Numbered from the stretch's first letter, positions 25,074 to 34,426 are shown. The stretch is DNA of 64,000 nt from Mesobacterium pallidum (GCF_019966535.1 NZ_JAIMID010000003.1:1-64000); one strand, 5' to 3'. Made by a program: numbers and translations. The notes: a model not told the origin generated them from the letters alone.

Positions 25074-25127
25074 GTACCCTCCTTGATTGGTTTCAGAGTA
25101 GCCCGGAAAAAGAGTTGTCAAAAGCCC

Positions 25128-25156
25128 TTGATACCCTCTCCGACTCCTTTTATAGA
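25128..25156 (+). promoter_or_regulatory. Sigma-70-type promoter upstream of tRNA-Val
   Basis: TTGATA (25128-25133), 17-bp spacer, TATAGA (25151-25156). The tRNA begins 79 bp past the -10 box, so a 5' leader is implied. Possibly shared with rpmJ. Confidence 0.5.
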
Positions 25157-25235
25157 GCGCTCCACCGGCGCGGATATCCCGCGCCCCATTTGTTCGGGGC
25201 GGTGCCGAGAGGCACGGGAAGACGCAAGGGTATAC

Positions 25236-25310
<75 letters not shown>

Positions 25311-25387
25311 CGGATCACCTGTCCCCGGAAACGGGGGCGACCTGCTAACTGGCGCATGACGCGCCGCGAAGGACAAGGAGACGACCC

Positions 25388-25513
25388 ATGAAGGTCAAGA
25401 ACTCGCTCCGCTCGCTCAAGCAGCGTCACCGCGACTGCCGTGTCGTGCGCCGTAAAGGCCGCGTCTACGTCATCAACAAGACGCAGCGTCGGTTCAAGGC
25501 CCGCCAGGGCTGA
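25388..25513 (+). CDS. rpmJ: 50S ribosomal protein L36 (bL36)
   Basis: 41 residues, [41 protein letters not shown] written in parts: start [25 protein letters not shown], end RFKARQG. It keeps only a single Cys, so it is the long zinc-free form of L36 usual in alphaproteobacteria. A strong AAGGAGA precedes ATG 25388, and a strong terminator follows the stop within 30 bp. It stands 77 bp after tRNA-Val and may be co-transcribed with it. Confidence 0.96.
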   Translation: MKVKNSLRSLKQRHRDCRVVRRKGRVYVINKTQRRFKARQG

Positions 25514-25535
25514 GACCGGCCAGAAGCCGAGCATG

Positions 25536-25564
25536 AAAAAGGCCGCCCCTCGGGGCGGCCTTTT
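25536..25564 (+). terminator. Rho-independent terminator after rpmJ
   Basis: GGCCGCCCC (25541-25549) pairs with GGGGCGGCC (25552-25560), preceded by A-run and followed by TTTT. It separates rpmJ from the convergent caspase-like gene. Confidence 0.92.
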
Positions 25565-25595
25565 GCGTTCGGGCCTGTGCCCGGGACTTAAGCGG

Positions 25596-27245
25596 TCAGC
25601 GCAGGATCGCGTCGGCCAGCAGGCGCACCACGGTTGCCTCGTTCAGGTAGCCGGTGTCGGGCAGGTTCCGCGCCTGCTGGTAGCGGCGCAGCGCCCGGCG
25701 GGTGTTGTCGTCAAAGGTGCCATCCACCGCGCCGGGGTCGAGGTCGAGCTGTGCGAGGCGCTGTTCGACCAGCCGCCGGGTCACGGCGTTGAGCCCCAGC
25801 GCATTTTCTTCGCGCTGCGCCTGTTCGTTGGCGGCGCGGTCCTCTTCGCTGCGGGTGGCCGCGTCGATACGCGCCTGCGCCTCGCCGGCAAAGGCGCCCT
25901 GCGGGAAGCGGTCGAGATAGGCGCGGTAGCCAGCGACAGAGTTCACGTCGCGCGCCTGGTCCCAGGCCACGCGGTCCTGCCGTTCGGCCCGGGCGCGCTG
26001 CCGCTCCTCGATGACGGCAAGGCGTTCCTGCGCCACGTCGGCAAACAGCCCGTCCGGATAGCGGCCCAGGTAGGCGCGCAGGCCCGGCTCGTCCCCGGCC
26101 GCGCCGGTTTCGTCCCAGTAGGCGCGGTCCTGCTGCTCCTGCTGGGCGCGGCGGCGCTGCGCCTCTTCCTCGAGTTCGATGGCGCGGCGTTCGGCCTGCG
26201 CGTCAAGCCGCAGGATCTGGTTCTGGGTCAGGTAGGACGTGGCGGCAAAGGCATTGGCCGCCTGCCAGGACTGGATCGCCCCGCGCGTGCCGGGGCCAAA
26301 GATGCCGTCGATCCCGCGCGTGTTGTAGTCGAGCAGGGACAGGTCGCGCTGGATCTCGCGGCGGGCGTCACGCGACAGGGCCAGCGCCTCTTCGGCCTTG
26401 CGGGCATCGCGGTTTGGCTCGGTGTTGATCTCGCGGATCATCGCGCGGGCGGTGGCCGCGTTTGCGCCGTCGGGATACTCAGCCAGGTAGGCCTCGTAGG
26501 CGGCGATGGTGTCGCGCTCCTGCGCCTGGGACCAGAGCACCGGCTCGGCGGCGCTGGGGCGCGGCAGTTGCGGCTGGGTGACCGGGGTCGGCGCAGGCGC
26601 GGCCATGGCCAGCGTCCACCCGGCAGGCGCGTAGCCAGAGACGGCAAGGTCGGCGCGTGTAGCGGCGTCCAGCAGCCCCTCATCCGGGCGCGCGAAGGCA
26701 CGGGACAGGATCGTCGCCGCATCGCCCGCATCGCCGGTCAGCAGCGTGACACCCTGCGGCAGGTCCGGCATCGACACCCCGTAGTCGAGATGGGGCCCGA
26801 GCGCGTCGCCGTCGCGTCCGGGCGAGAGGACCAGCAACGCCTTGCCCGGGTACTCCTCGAGCACGGCCAGCAGGCTCGACACCGGCAGGCCGGTTACGGT
26901 GGCGAGCGTCGGTTCCTCGGCCGCGTCGGTGCCCAGCAACCAGCTCTCGTGTCCGGAGGTCGCGAATTGCCCCGAGAGCATGACGACCACCCGCTCCGTG
27001 CTCTCGTCAAGCTCGGACAGAAAGGCCGAGAACGCCTCGGTCAGCGTGGCCGCATCGGCCGAGGTCGCGACGGTCACGCCAAAGCCCGCCTCGGCCAGCG
27101 CATTGGCGGCGCCTTCGTTCGCCTCGCCGCCGCTGGCGCGTGGCAGATCGTCGTAGCGGTCGTTGCCGAGGATCAGCGCGGCATCGCCCGCGATCAGGGG
27201 CGAGGCCAGCAGGGCAAGGGCGGTGGTGGCGAACAGGGTACGCAT
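25596..27245 (-). CDS. Exported caspase-like (peptidase C14 fold) protein with two peptidoglycan-binding domains, probably catalytically dead
   Basis: 549 residues with a signal peptide (MRTLFATTALALLASPLIAG). The caspase-like domain spans about 20-190 (AALILGNDRYDDLP, ANALAEAGFGVT). Where the family has SGHG this protein has SGQFATSG, and where it has LDAC it has LSPGRDG, so both catalytic His and Cys appear lost. A first peptidoglycan-binding-like helix bundle is near 300-340 (GIDGIFGPGTRGAIQSWQ) and a second ends the protein (GAVDGTFDDNTRRALRRYQ), separated by Ala/Arg/Glu-rich repeats with a recurring EAYLAEYPDG pattern. It likely acts in the periplasm as a binding protein. It lies last downstream of the transporter operon. 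Confidence 0.8.
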   Translation of the reverse strand: MRTLFATTALALLASPLIAGDAALILGNDRYDDLPRASGGEANEGAANALAEAGFGVTVATSADAATLTEAFSAFLSELDESTERVVVMLSGQFATSGHESWLLGTDAAEEPTLATVTGLPVSSLLAVLEEYPGKALLVLSPGRDGDALGPHLDYGVSMPDLPQGVTLLTGDAGDAATILSRAFARPDEGLLDAATRADLAVSGYAPAGWTLAMAAPAPTPVTQPQLPRPSAAEPVLWSQAQERDTIAAYEAYLAEYPDGANAATARAMIREINTEPNRDARKAEEALALSRDARREIQRDLSLLDYNTRGIDGIFGPGTRGAIQSWQAANAFAATSYLTQNQILRLDAQAERRAIELEEEAQRRRAQQEQQDRAYWDETGAAGDEPGLRAYLGRYPDGLFADVAQERLAVIEERQRARAERQDRVAWDQARDVNSVAGYRAYLDRFPQGAFAGEAQARIDAATRSEEDRAANEQAQREENALGLNAVTRRLVEQRLAQLDLDPGAVDGTFDDNTRRALRRYQQARNLPDTGYLNEATVVRLLADAILR

Positions 27246-27299
27246 GAGGCTCCTCCGGGTGTGACCGAAGACAACGCCGGGGCGCAGGCTGCGGTTCCG

Positions 27300-28517
27300 T
27301 CAATCGTAGCTGCGCGTGTCCTCGATCACCAGCCCGTCGCGGGGCAACCCGCCGGGCGGCACCAGTTCCACCGCGCCGCGCAGCTTGAGCACCTCTGCGA
27401 CCGAGGCCTCGAAGGGCGCGGCATTCGTGGCCGAGGTCTCGATGCGCACCAGCATGGTATCCATCTGGTCGTCGCGGCCGGCGACGACGCGGGCGCGGTC
27501 GATCTCGGGGTGCCGGGCGACCAGCGCGGCGACCTGTTCGGGGCGCACGAACATGCCCTTGATCTTGGTGGTCTGGTCGGCACGGCCCATCCAGCCCTTG
27601 ATGCGCATGTTGGTCCGCCCGCAGGGCGACTGCCCGGCCAGGGCCGCCGACATGTCGCCGGTGGCAAAGCGGATCAGCGGGTAATCGGGGTTCAGCGAGG
27701 TGACGACGACTTCGCCCACCTCCCCCTCGGCCACCGGGTCGCTGGTGCCGGGGGTCACGATCTCGACGATCACGCCCTCGTCGACGATCATGCCCTCCAT
27801 CGCGTCGCTCTCGTAGGCGACGTTGCCCAGGTCGGCGGTGGCATAGCATTGCCGGCAGGTGATCCCGCGGTCGGCATATTCCTGGCGCAGCGACGGGAAG
27901 AGCGCGCCGCCCGACACCGCCGCCTTGGTGAAACGCAGTGGCAGGCCCATCTCTTCGGCCTTGTCGAGGATGATCTTGAGGTAATCGGGCGTGCCGGCAT
28001 AGGCGGTGACGCCGATGTCATGAGCCGCGCGGGCCTGGAGTTCGGTCTGGCCGGTGCCGGCAGGCAGCACGGTGGCGCCGACGGCGCGGGCGGCGTTTTC
28101 GAACATCATGCCGGCGGGAGTCAGGTGGTAGCCAAAGCAGTTCTGCACGATGTCGCCCGGCCCGATCCCGCAGGCATGGGCAAAGCGGCCCAGGCGCCAC
28201 CAGTCGGTCCCTGCCCCGCCCGGTTCATAGATCGGCCCCGGCGACTGGAAGACATGGGCGAACCCGGCGGCGGACAGCGTGGTGAAGCCGCCGAAGGGCG
28301 CGGATTTGCCCTGCGCCTCGACCAGCGAGGATTTGCGCAGCACCGGCAGGCGCGCCAGCGCGGCCATGTCGGTCACCGCCGCAGGCTCCACCTCGGCCAG
28401 CGGGCCGCCATAGCCCGGCAGCGCACGGGCGCGCGCGATCTGCGCCGGCAGCGCATGTGCGATGTCGGCGGCGCGCTGGTCGGCGCTGCGGGTTTCCAGG
28501 TCGTCGTAATATGTCAT
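27300..28517 (-). CDS. Phenylacetate-CoA ligase-like (PaaK-type) adenylating enzyme
   Basis: 405 residues. PaaK-type layout: short adenylating core with AYAGTPDYLKIIL, AVSGGALFPSLRQEY, CYATADLGNVAYES, LIRFATGDMSA and a C-terminal subdomain with KIKGMFVRPEQVAAL. It should activate an aromatic or other carboxylic acid as its CoA thioester using ATP. It lies 46 bp after livF in the transporter operon, so its substrate is probably what the transporter imports. The exact acid is not readable. Confidence 0.85.
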   Translation of the reverse strand: MTYYDDLETRSADQRAADIAHALPAQIARARALPGYGGPLAEVEPAAVTDMAALARLPVLRKSSLVEAQGKSAPFGGFTTLSAAGFAHVFQSPGPIYEPGGAGTDWWRLGRFAHACGIGPGDIVQNCFGYHLTPAGMMFENAARAVGATVLPAGTGQTELQARAAHDIGVTAYAGTPDYLKIILDKAEEMGLPLRFTKAAVSGGALFPSLRQEYADRGITCRQCYATADLGNVAYESDAMEGMIVDEGVIVEIVTPGTSDPVAEGEVGEVVVTSLNPDYPLIRFATGDMSAALAGQSPCGRTNMRIKGWMGRADQTTKIKGMFVRPEQVAALVARHPEIDRARVVAGRDDQMDTMLVRIETSATNAAPFEASVAEVLKLRGAVELVPPGGLPRDGLVIEDTRSYD

Positions 28518-28563
28518 CTGTCGCGTTCCTTGTGCCTGTCCGGTGCCGCTGCTCGACGGGCGC

Positions 28564-29394
28564 TCAGGCCAGCCAGCGTTTGCGGCGGCGATAGCTGCGC
28601 ACGTCGCGGAACGACTTGCGCCCCTCGTCCGACATGCCGAGGTAGAATTCCTTGACGTCCGGGTTCTCGCGCAGCGCCTGCGCCGCCCCGTCCATCACCA
28701 CGCGCCCCGATTCCAGGATATAGCCGTAATGGGCATAGCGCAGGGCGACGTTGGTGTTCTGTTCGGCCAGCAGGAAGGTGTAGCCTTCCTTTTCGTTCAG
28801 GTCCTTCACGATGCCGAAGATCTGTTCGACCAGCTGCGGGGCCAAGCCCATCGACGGCTCGTCCAGCAGGATCGTTTCCGGCCGGGCCATCAGCGCGCGT
28901 CCGATGGCGACCATCTGCTGTTCCCCGCCCGAGGTATAGCCCGCCTGGCTGCGGCGGCGTTCCTTGAGGCGCGGGAAATAGGCGTAGACCTTGTCCAGCT
29001 CGGCCGCGACATCGCCCGCCGACGCGCTGCGCGTATAGGCGCCGGTCAGCAGGTTTTCCTCGACCGTGAGGTGTTCGAAGCAGTGCCGGCCCTCCATGAC
29101 CTGCACCACGCCGCGCTTGACCATCTCGGCCGGGTCCAGCTCCTGCACCCGCTCGCCGCGGTAGCTGATCGAGCCCTTCGTGACCTCGCCTCGTTCCGAG
29201 CGCAGCAGGTTCGACACGGCCTTGAGCGTGGTGGTCTTGCCCGCCCCGTTGCCGCCCAGCAGCGCGGTGATGCCGCCCTTCGGGACCTTGAGGCTCACGC
29301 CCTTCAGCACGAGGATCACGTGGTTGTAGATCACCTCGATATTGTTGACTTCGAGCAGGGTGTCCTGCGTGACCTCGGCGCTTGCGTCCAGCAT
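28564..29394 (-). CDS. livF: Branched-chain-type ABC transporter ATP-binding protein (LivF)
   Basis: 276 residues. Walker A LLGGNGAGKTTTLKAV near residue 45, Q-loop and signature SGGEQQMVAIGRAL, Walker B TILLDEPSMGLAP, and H-loop AEQN. The short LivF-type C-terminus is present with an additional basic tail (RRRKRWLA). One of the two cytoplasmic ATPases of the importer; its partner is at 33608. Located 67 bp after the solute-binding protein gene. Confidence 0.95.
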   Translation of the reverse strand: MLDASAEVTQDTLLEVNNIEVIYNHVILVLKGVSLKVPKGGITALLGGNGAGKTTTLKAVSNLLRSERGEVTKGSISYRGERVQELDPAEMVKRGVVQVMEGRHCFEHLTVEENLLTGAYTRSASAGDVAAELDKVYAYFPRLKERRRSQAGYTSGGEQQMVAIGRALMARPETILLDEPSMGLAPQLVEQIFGIVKDLNEKEGYTFLLAEQNTNVALRYAHYGYILESGRVVMDGAAQALRENPDVKEFYLGMSDEGRKSFRDVRSYRRRKRWLA

Positions 29395-29461
29395 CTTGGA
29401 TCCTCGGTTCGGTGTGGGGCCCCGGGCGGATCGCCGCCCGGGGCCGTGTCATGCGAAGGGC

Positions 29462-30745
29462 TTACATGCAGCCCGGTTCGATCCCCGCCTCGTTGGCGAA
29501 GGCAGTCGAATCCTCTTCGACCAGCGGGGCCAGGACCTCCTGGTCGGACTGCATGTAGTCGGTGATCAGGCTCCATTCGCCCGAGGCCGCATCCCATTGC
29601 GCCACGGCCGCAAAGCCGTTGCCGCCGTGGTTCTCGCAGCTGACCTTGAACTCGGGGCCGAAGTTCGGCAGGCCGAGGTCCGCCATCTTTGCCTCAGTGA
29701 TCTCGAGGTTCTCCATGCCCATGCGCATCTGCGCGGCATCGATGGTGCTCGATCCGGTCATCTCCTGCGCGGTCTTGGCGGCCTCGGCGGCCAGCATGGC
29801 GGCATAGAGACCCCGGTTGTAGAGCGCGGTGCCGATCTGGTCGCCCGCGCCGGCAGCCTTGCCGGTATCGACGACATATTGCTGGATGTCGTCGAAGACC
29901 GGGTAGTCCGAACCCACATTGTGGAAGGTCAGCGCTTTGTAGCCATTCGCCCCGTCACCGGCAGGCAGCACGTCGTTTTCCGAGCCGGACCACCAGATGC
30001 CGATGAAGTTTTCCATCGGGAAGCGGATGTTGACCGCTTCCTGGATGGCGACCTGGTTCATCACGCCCCAGCCCCACATGATCACGTAATCCGGGCGCTC
30101 GCGGCGGATCTGCAGCCATTGCGACTTCTGCTCCTGGCCCGGGTGATCGACGGCCAGAAGGGTCAGCTCGTAGCCGTGCTTTTCGGCCAGCACTTCCAGC
30201 GTGCGGATCGGTTCCTTGCCATAGGCCGAGTTGTGGTAGACCAGCGCCACCTTCTTGCCGCTCAGGTCACCGCCGTTGATGTCCAGCAGGTGCTTGATCG
30301 CGACGGAGGCGCCGTCCCAGTAGTTGGCGGGGTAGTTGAAGATCCAGTTGAAGACCTCGCCGTTCTTGGCCGAGGTGCGGCCGTAGCCCATCGAATGCAC
30401 CGGGATGCCGTCGGCGGTGGCCTTGGGGATCAGCTGGTAGGTGATGCCGGTGGACAGCGGCTGGTAGACCAGCGCGCCCGAGCCCTTGGTCGACTCGTAG
30501 CATTCCACGCCCTTCTCGGTGTTGTAGCCGGTCTCGCATTCCACGAGGTTCACCTTTTCGCCGCCGATGCCGCCATCGCGTTCGTTCAGCAGGGTGAAGT
30601 AGTCGGCATAGCCGTCGGCAAAGGGGATGCCGTTGGCGGCATAGGGCCCCGTGCGGTAGCTGAGCGAGGTGAACGTGAGGTCCGCCATTGCGGGTGCGGC
30701 GGCCATGATGCCGGCCACGGCGGCTGTGATCAGTGTCTTTTTCAT
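29462..30745 (-). CDS. Periplasmic solute-binding protein of the branched-chain-type ABC importer
   Basis: 427 residues with a clear signal peptide, MKKTLITAAVAGIMAAAPAMA with cleavage before DLTF. It carries the periplasmic binding fold of the Leu/Ile/Val-type family (VNLVECETGYNTEKGVECYES, KKVALVYHNSAYGKEP, NRGLYAAMLAAE). The ligand may be a branched-chain amino acid or, as the ligases beside it suggest, a carboxylic or aromatic acid. A good GGGAGGAACC precedes ATG 30745. Confidence 0.92.
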   Translation of the reverse strand: MKKTLITAAVAGIMAAAPAMADLTFTSLSYRTGPYAANGIPFADGYADYFTLLNERDGGIGGEKVNLVECETGYNTEKGVECYESTKGSGALVYQPLSTGITYQLIPKATADGIPVHSMGYGRTSAKNGEVFNWIFNYPANYWDGASVAIKHLLDINGGDLSGKKVALVYHNSAYGKEPIRTLEVLAEKHGYELTLLAVDHPGQEQKSQWLQIRRERPDYVIMWGWGVMNQVAIQEAVNIRFPMENFIGIWWSGSENDVLPAGDGANGYKALTFHNVGSDYPVFDDIQQYVVDTGKAAGAGDQIGTALYNRGLYAAMLAAEAAKTAQEMTGSSTIDAAQMRMGMENLEITEAKMADLGLPNFGPEFKVSCENHGGNGFAAVAQWDAASGEWSLITDYMQSDQEVLAPLVEEDSTAFANEAGIEPGCM

Positions 30746-30827
30746 CGGTCAGGTTCCTCCCTTGAATGTCCGATTTGAATGGTCGGGCGGGCTCCTCTTC
30801 CCGCCTTCTTGGGTTGCGTGGCCCCGC

Positions 30828-31904
30828 CTAGTGCGGGAAGGGCCACAATCTCAGTTTCTCCTTGGTGACGCGCCACAGCTGCGCCAGCCCGTGCGGTTCG
30901 AGCACGAGGAAGGTGATGATCAGCCCACCCACGATCATGAACTCGAGATGCGCGGCCAGGTCCGTGGGCCAGCCAAGGCCGCCCACCAGCACGTTCTTCA
31001 GCAGCACCGGCAGGAGCACCAGGAAGGCCGCCCCGGCAAAGCTGCCGAAGATCGAGCCAAGCCCGCCGATGATGATCATGAACAGCACCAGGAACGATTT
31101 CTGTATGCCGAAGGCCTCGCCCACCTCGACCGCGCCAAGGTAGACGGCAAAGAACAGCGCCCCCGCGATCCCGACGAAAAAGGACGACACGGCAAAGGCC
31201 GACAGCTTGGCGGTCAGCGGGTTCACCCCGATGATTTCCGCCGCGATGTCCATGTCGCGGATCGCCATCCACCTGCGCCCCATAGAGCCGCGCGTGAGGT
31301 TGCGGGCCAGCATCGCGCAGAGAACCAGGAACAGCAGGCTGAACAGGTACACCGCCCAGGGCGCCGTGTTCGCGCCGGTGACGGCCACGCCGAAGACCTC
31401 GCGTTCCGGGGCCGAGATCTGGCCCGAGGCCGAGTAGTTGTAGAACCACGGCACCCGGTTGAAGAGCCATACGAGGAAGAACTGTGCGGCCAGCGTCGCC
31501 ACGGCGAGGTAAAAGCCCTTGATCCGCAATGACGGAAGCCCGAACAGGACGCCCACCCCGGCGGTGATCCCACCGGCCAGCAGCACGTGGATGATGATCG
31601 AAACCTCGGGGAAGGCGGTCATCAGCTTGTAGACCGAATAGGCCCCCACGGCCATGAAACCGCCCGTCCCCAGGCTCACCTGTCCGCAATAACCGACAAG
31701 GATGTTCAGCCCGATCGCCGCGATGGCATAGATCAGGAACGGCAGGAAGATCGCGTTGACCCAGTAGTCGTTCACCACGAAGGGCACGACAACGAAGGCG
31801 ATCAGCAGCGCCACGTAATACCCGTACCGGTCGAACCGGATCGGGAAGGTCTGGTTGTCATCCACGTAGGAGGTTTTGAAGTCCCCCGCCTCACGGTAGA
31901 TCAT
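30828..31904 (-). CDS. livM: Branched-chain-type ABC transporter permease (LivM)
   Basis: 358 residues, about eight to ten hydrophobic segments. Family marks: AIAAIGLNILVGYCGQVSLGTGGFMAVGAY and the EAA-like loop RRWMAIRDMDIAAEIIGVN. Inner membrane half-channel, pairing with LivH. MIYREAGDF at ATG 31904 is chosen because a longer in-frame extension runs through non-coding sequence, and GGGAG precedes it. Confidence 0.95.
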   Translation of the reverse strand: MIYREAGDFKTSYVDDNQTFPIRFDRYGYYVALLIAFVVVPFVVNDYWVNAIFLPFLIYAIAAIGLNILVGYCGQVSLGTGGFMAVGAYSVYKLMTAFPEVSIIIHVLLAGGITAGVGVLFGLPSLRIKGFYLAVATLAAQFFLVWLFNRVPWFYNYSASGQISAPEREVFGVAVTGANTAPWAVYLFSLLFLVLCAMLARNLTRGSMGRRWMAIRDMDIAAEIIGVNPLTAKLSAFAVSSFFVGIAGALFFAVYLGAVEVGEAFGIQKSFLVLFMIIIGGLGSIFGSFAGAAFLVLLPVLLKNVLVGGLGWPTDLAAHLEFMIVGGLIITFLVLEPHGLAQLWRVTKEKLRLWPFPH

Positions 31905-32000
31905 CTCCCGAAAACTCCCTCGTTTTGTGCGCCTTGCGCCGCTTCGGCGCCGCATTTTTCGATCAATTTGCGTCGAACAAAGAAAGACGACAGCTTCCCA

Positions 32001-32264
32001 ATGACCCAGACCGACACCCGTTTCGAACCGCTTGCCGCACAGCACCTGCTGTCTGACGAGGGCGGCGTGGACGAGGCGAAGCCGCGGCGCTGGTGGCGGC
32101 CGATGGCCTCTTCGGCGGCCGCGCTGATGACCTGGATGGCCATGCTTGCGTTTCTCGTCTTCTCGGTCTCCGTGCTCTTTGCCCTGTCGCTCAAGGTGAC
32201 CTTCGGGCTGCTGATCGGCGGCTCGGTCCTCATGGCTCTGGCCGCCGCCAGCACGCGCGACTGA
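32001..32264 (+). CDS. Small predicted membrane protein, 87 aa, antisense-oriented inside the transporter operon
   Basis: Read on the opposite strand to its neighbours. MTQTDTRFEPLAAQH gives a soluble N-terminus, followed by two hydrophobic segments at about 37-60 and 65-83. No family is recognised and the ribosome binding site is weak. A gap of 385 bases on the - strand between livM and the small gene at 32290 would otherwise be empty. Its divergence from livM suggests a promoter between them. Confidence 0.5.
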   Translation: MTQTDTRFEPLAAQHLLSDEGGVDEAKPRRWWRPMASSAAALMTWMAMLAFLVFSVSVLFALSLKVTFGLLIGGSVLMALAAASTRD

Positions 32265-32289
32265 GCGCCGCGTTTCGCACGCCCCTGCG

Positions 32290-32529
32290 TCATGCCTCGC
32301 CCCCCGGTGTCGGGGCCATGTGCTGCGGCGCCCGGGCATAGCCCGTCTGTTCGCTATGGCGGACCAGCCGGAACCAGGCCCAGAGGCCCAGCGCCCCGCC
32401 CAGCACGGCCAGCAGCAGCGCGGTGACCATGCGGCCCGATTCCTCGGCCGGGGTGGTCAGCGCCAGGTAGCCGAAGGCCCAGAAGCCCGACCAGGCGATC
32501 ACGTTCAGCACGGCAATCAGTTTCGTCAT
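32290..32529 (-). CDS. Small membrane protein, 79 aa
   Basis: MTKLIAVLNVIAWSGFWAFGYLAL and ALLLAVLGGALGLWAWFRLV form two transmembrane helices, with a Pro/Gly-rich tail. It lies between livH and livM on their strand, 55 bp after livH. Similar small proteins are seen in branched-chain-type operons of Rhodobacterales; the role, perhaps assembly or regulation of the transporter, is unknown. Confidence 0.75.
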   Translation of the reverse strand: MTKLIAVLNVIAWSGFWAFGYLALTTPAEESGRMVTALLLAVLGGALGLWAWFRLVRHSEQTGYARAPQHMAPTPGGEA

Positions 32530-32584
32530 CTCGTCTCACCTCCCAACCGCAGGCTCCGGGGGCGCGCAGCCCCCCTGGGCCGGA

Positions 32585-33595
32585 TCACACCCTTTCGATG
32601 ATCTTCTCGCCGAACAGCCCCTGCGGGCGGAACACCAGGAAGACCAGCGCCAGCACGTAGGCGAACCAGTTCTCGGTCGCGCCGCCGAGGTTGATGATCC
32701 CGCCAAAGCACTGGCCGCTGCCGAAACAGAACTCGAACAGCTTCTCGCCCACGCCGATGATCAGCCCGCCGACGATCGCCCCGGGGATCGAGGTGAAGCC
32801 GCCCAGCATCAGCACCGGCAGCGCCTTGAGCGCGATCAGCGACAGCGAGAACTGCACGCCCGATTTCGTGCCCCACATGATCCCCGCGACCAGCGCGACG
32901 AACCCCGCCACCGACCAGACCATGATCCAGATGAAGTTGAGCGAGATCCCCACCGACAGCGCGGCCTGGTGATCGTCCGCCACGGCGCGCATCGCCCGGC
33001 CTTGCTTGGTGTACTGGCTGAAGGCCACCAGCACGATCACCAGCAGCACCGCGATTCCCGTCGCCCAGAGGTCGAGGTTGTCGATGAAGAAGCCGTAGCC
33101 GAAGAGGCCGAATGTCGCCTCGTCGATGGCCAGGTTGATCCCCTGCGGCAGGCCCACATCCAGCTTCTTGATATCGGCGCCCCACATGATGTCGCCGAAG
33201 CCTTCCATGAAATACGCCAGGCCAATGGTCGCCATGAACAGGATGATCGGCTCCTGGTTCACCAGGTGGCGGAAGATCAGCCGCTGCACCGCCCAGGCCA
33301 GCACGACCATGACGACCATGGTGAACAGGATCGCCAGCAGCGCCGGCACGTGCCAGCCGAAATGGTGCACCTCGGTGCCGAAGATCGCGTTGATCAGGTG
33401 CGAAAAGGGCACCTGCCCCTCCATGATCCCGACCAGCGTCAGCGCCGCAAACAGCGCCATGACCCCCTGCGCGTAGTTGAAGATGCCGGAGGCCTTGTAG
33501 ATCAGCACGAAGCCCAGCGCGACCAGCGCGTAAAGCACCCCCGCCATGAGGCCGTTCAGAAAGACCTCCATACCGAAAATCAATGTGTCAGGCAT
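32585..33595 (-). CDS. livH: Branched-chain-type ABC transporter permease (LivH)
   Basis: 336 residues with about eight hydrophobic segments. N-terminal LNGLMAGVLYALVALGFVLIYKASGIFNYAQG is the LivH signature, and KQGRAMRAVADDHQAALSVGISLNFIW is the ATPase-coupling loop. Inner membrane partner of LivM. Only 12 bp after the LivG stop, so the two are in one transcript. Confidence 0.95.
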   Translation of the reverse strand: MPDTLIFGMEVFLNGLMAGVLYALVALGFVLIYKASGIFNYAQGVMALFAALTLVGIMEGQVPFSHLINAIFGTEVHHFGWHVPALLAILFTMVVMVVLAWAVQRLIFRHLVNQEPIILFMATIGLAYFMEGFGDIMWGADIKKLDVGLPQGINLAIDEATFGLFGYGFFIDNLDLWATGIAVLLVIVLVAFSQYTKQGRAMRAVADDHQAALSVGISLNFIWIMVWSVAGFVALVAGIMWGTKSGVQFSLSLIALKALPVLMLGGFTSIPGAIVGGLIIGVGEKLFEFCFGSGQCFGGIINLGGATENWFAYVLALVFLVFRPQGLFGEKIIERV

Positions 33596-33607
33596 GTCCC
33601 GTCCCCC

Positions 33608-34426
33608 TCAATCGTGCGACACGCCAAGATAGGCGTCGATCACATCCTGGTTGGCGCGCACCTCGTCCGGGGTGCCGTCGCCGATCTTCTTGCCGTAATC
33701 CATCACCACCACCCGGTCGCTCAGGTCCATGACCACGCCCATGTCGTGCTCGATCAGCGCGATGGTGGTGCCGAATTCGTCGTTCACGTCGAGGATGAAG
33801 CGGCTCATGTCCTCCTTCTCCTCCACGTTCATGCCAGCCATCGGCTCGTCCAGCAGCAAAAGCTTCGGCTCCGACGCCAGCGCCCGCGCCAGCTCGACCC
33901 GTTTCTTCAGGCCGTAGGGCAGCCGCGCCACGGGCGTCTTGCGGATCGACTGGATCTCGAGGAAATCGATGACCTTCTCGCAGATCTCCCGGTTCTCGAC
34001 CTCCTCGCGTTCGGCCTTGCCCTTCCAGATCGCCTGCGCCCAAAGCGGCGCCTTCATCTGGGTCAGCCGGCCCGTCATGACGTTGTCGAGAACGCTCATC
34101 CCCTCGAACAGCGCGATGTTCTGGAACGTCCGCGCGATGCCCTGCTGCGCCACCTGGTAGGGCTTCATCTGGGGCCGCTTTTCGCCACGGAACCAGACCT
34201 CGCCCTCCTGCGGGACGTAGAAGCCCGAGATGACGTTCAGCATCGACGATTTCCCGGCGCCGTTCGGCCCGATGATGGCGCGGATCTCGCCCTCGCGGAT
34301 GTCGAAACTGATGTCCTTGATCGCCTCCACCCCGCCGAAACGCAGGGTGATGTTGCGCATGTCCATCACCACGCCGCCGATCTTGCGGCCATCCGCGGTG
34401 GTGTATCCTTCGGTCGCGTCAAGCAT
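33608..34426 (-). CDS. livG: Branched-chain-type ABC transporter ATP-binding protein (LivG)
   Basis: 272 residues from MLDATEGYTT. Walker A IIGPNGAGKSSMLNVI, LivG-specific GIARTFQNIALFEGMSVLDNV, signature LPYGLKKRVELARAL, Walker B LLLLDEPMAGMN, H-loop IEHDM. The signature reads LPYGLKK, a normal LivG variant. GAGGTG precedes ATG 34426; an in-frame ATG at 34453 lies before this ribosome binding site. Confidence 0.95.
   Translation of the reverse strand: MLDATEGYTTADGRKIGGVVMDMRNITLRFGGVEAIKDISFDIREGEIRAIIGPNGAGKSSMLNVISGFYVPQEGEVWFRGEKRPQMKPYQVAQQGIARTFQNIALFEGMSVLDNVMTGRLTQMKAPLWAQAIWKGKAEREEVENREICEKVIDFLEIQSIRKTPVARLPYGLKKRVELARALASEPKLLLLDEPMAGMNVEEKEDMSRFILDVNDEFGTTIALIEHDMGVVMDLSDRVVVMDYGKKIGDGTPDEVRANQDVIDAYLGVSHD

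Noticed and set aside
25440..28655. 1071-codon + strand frame
   Set aside because: Antisense to the caspase-like and PaaK-like genes; low-complexity composition and no family motifs.
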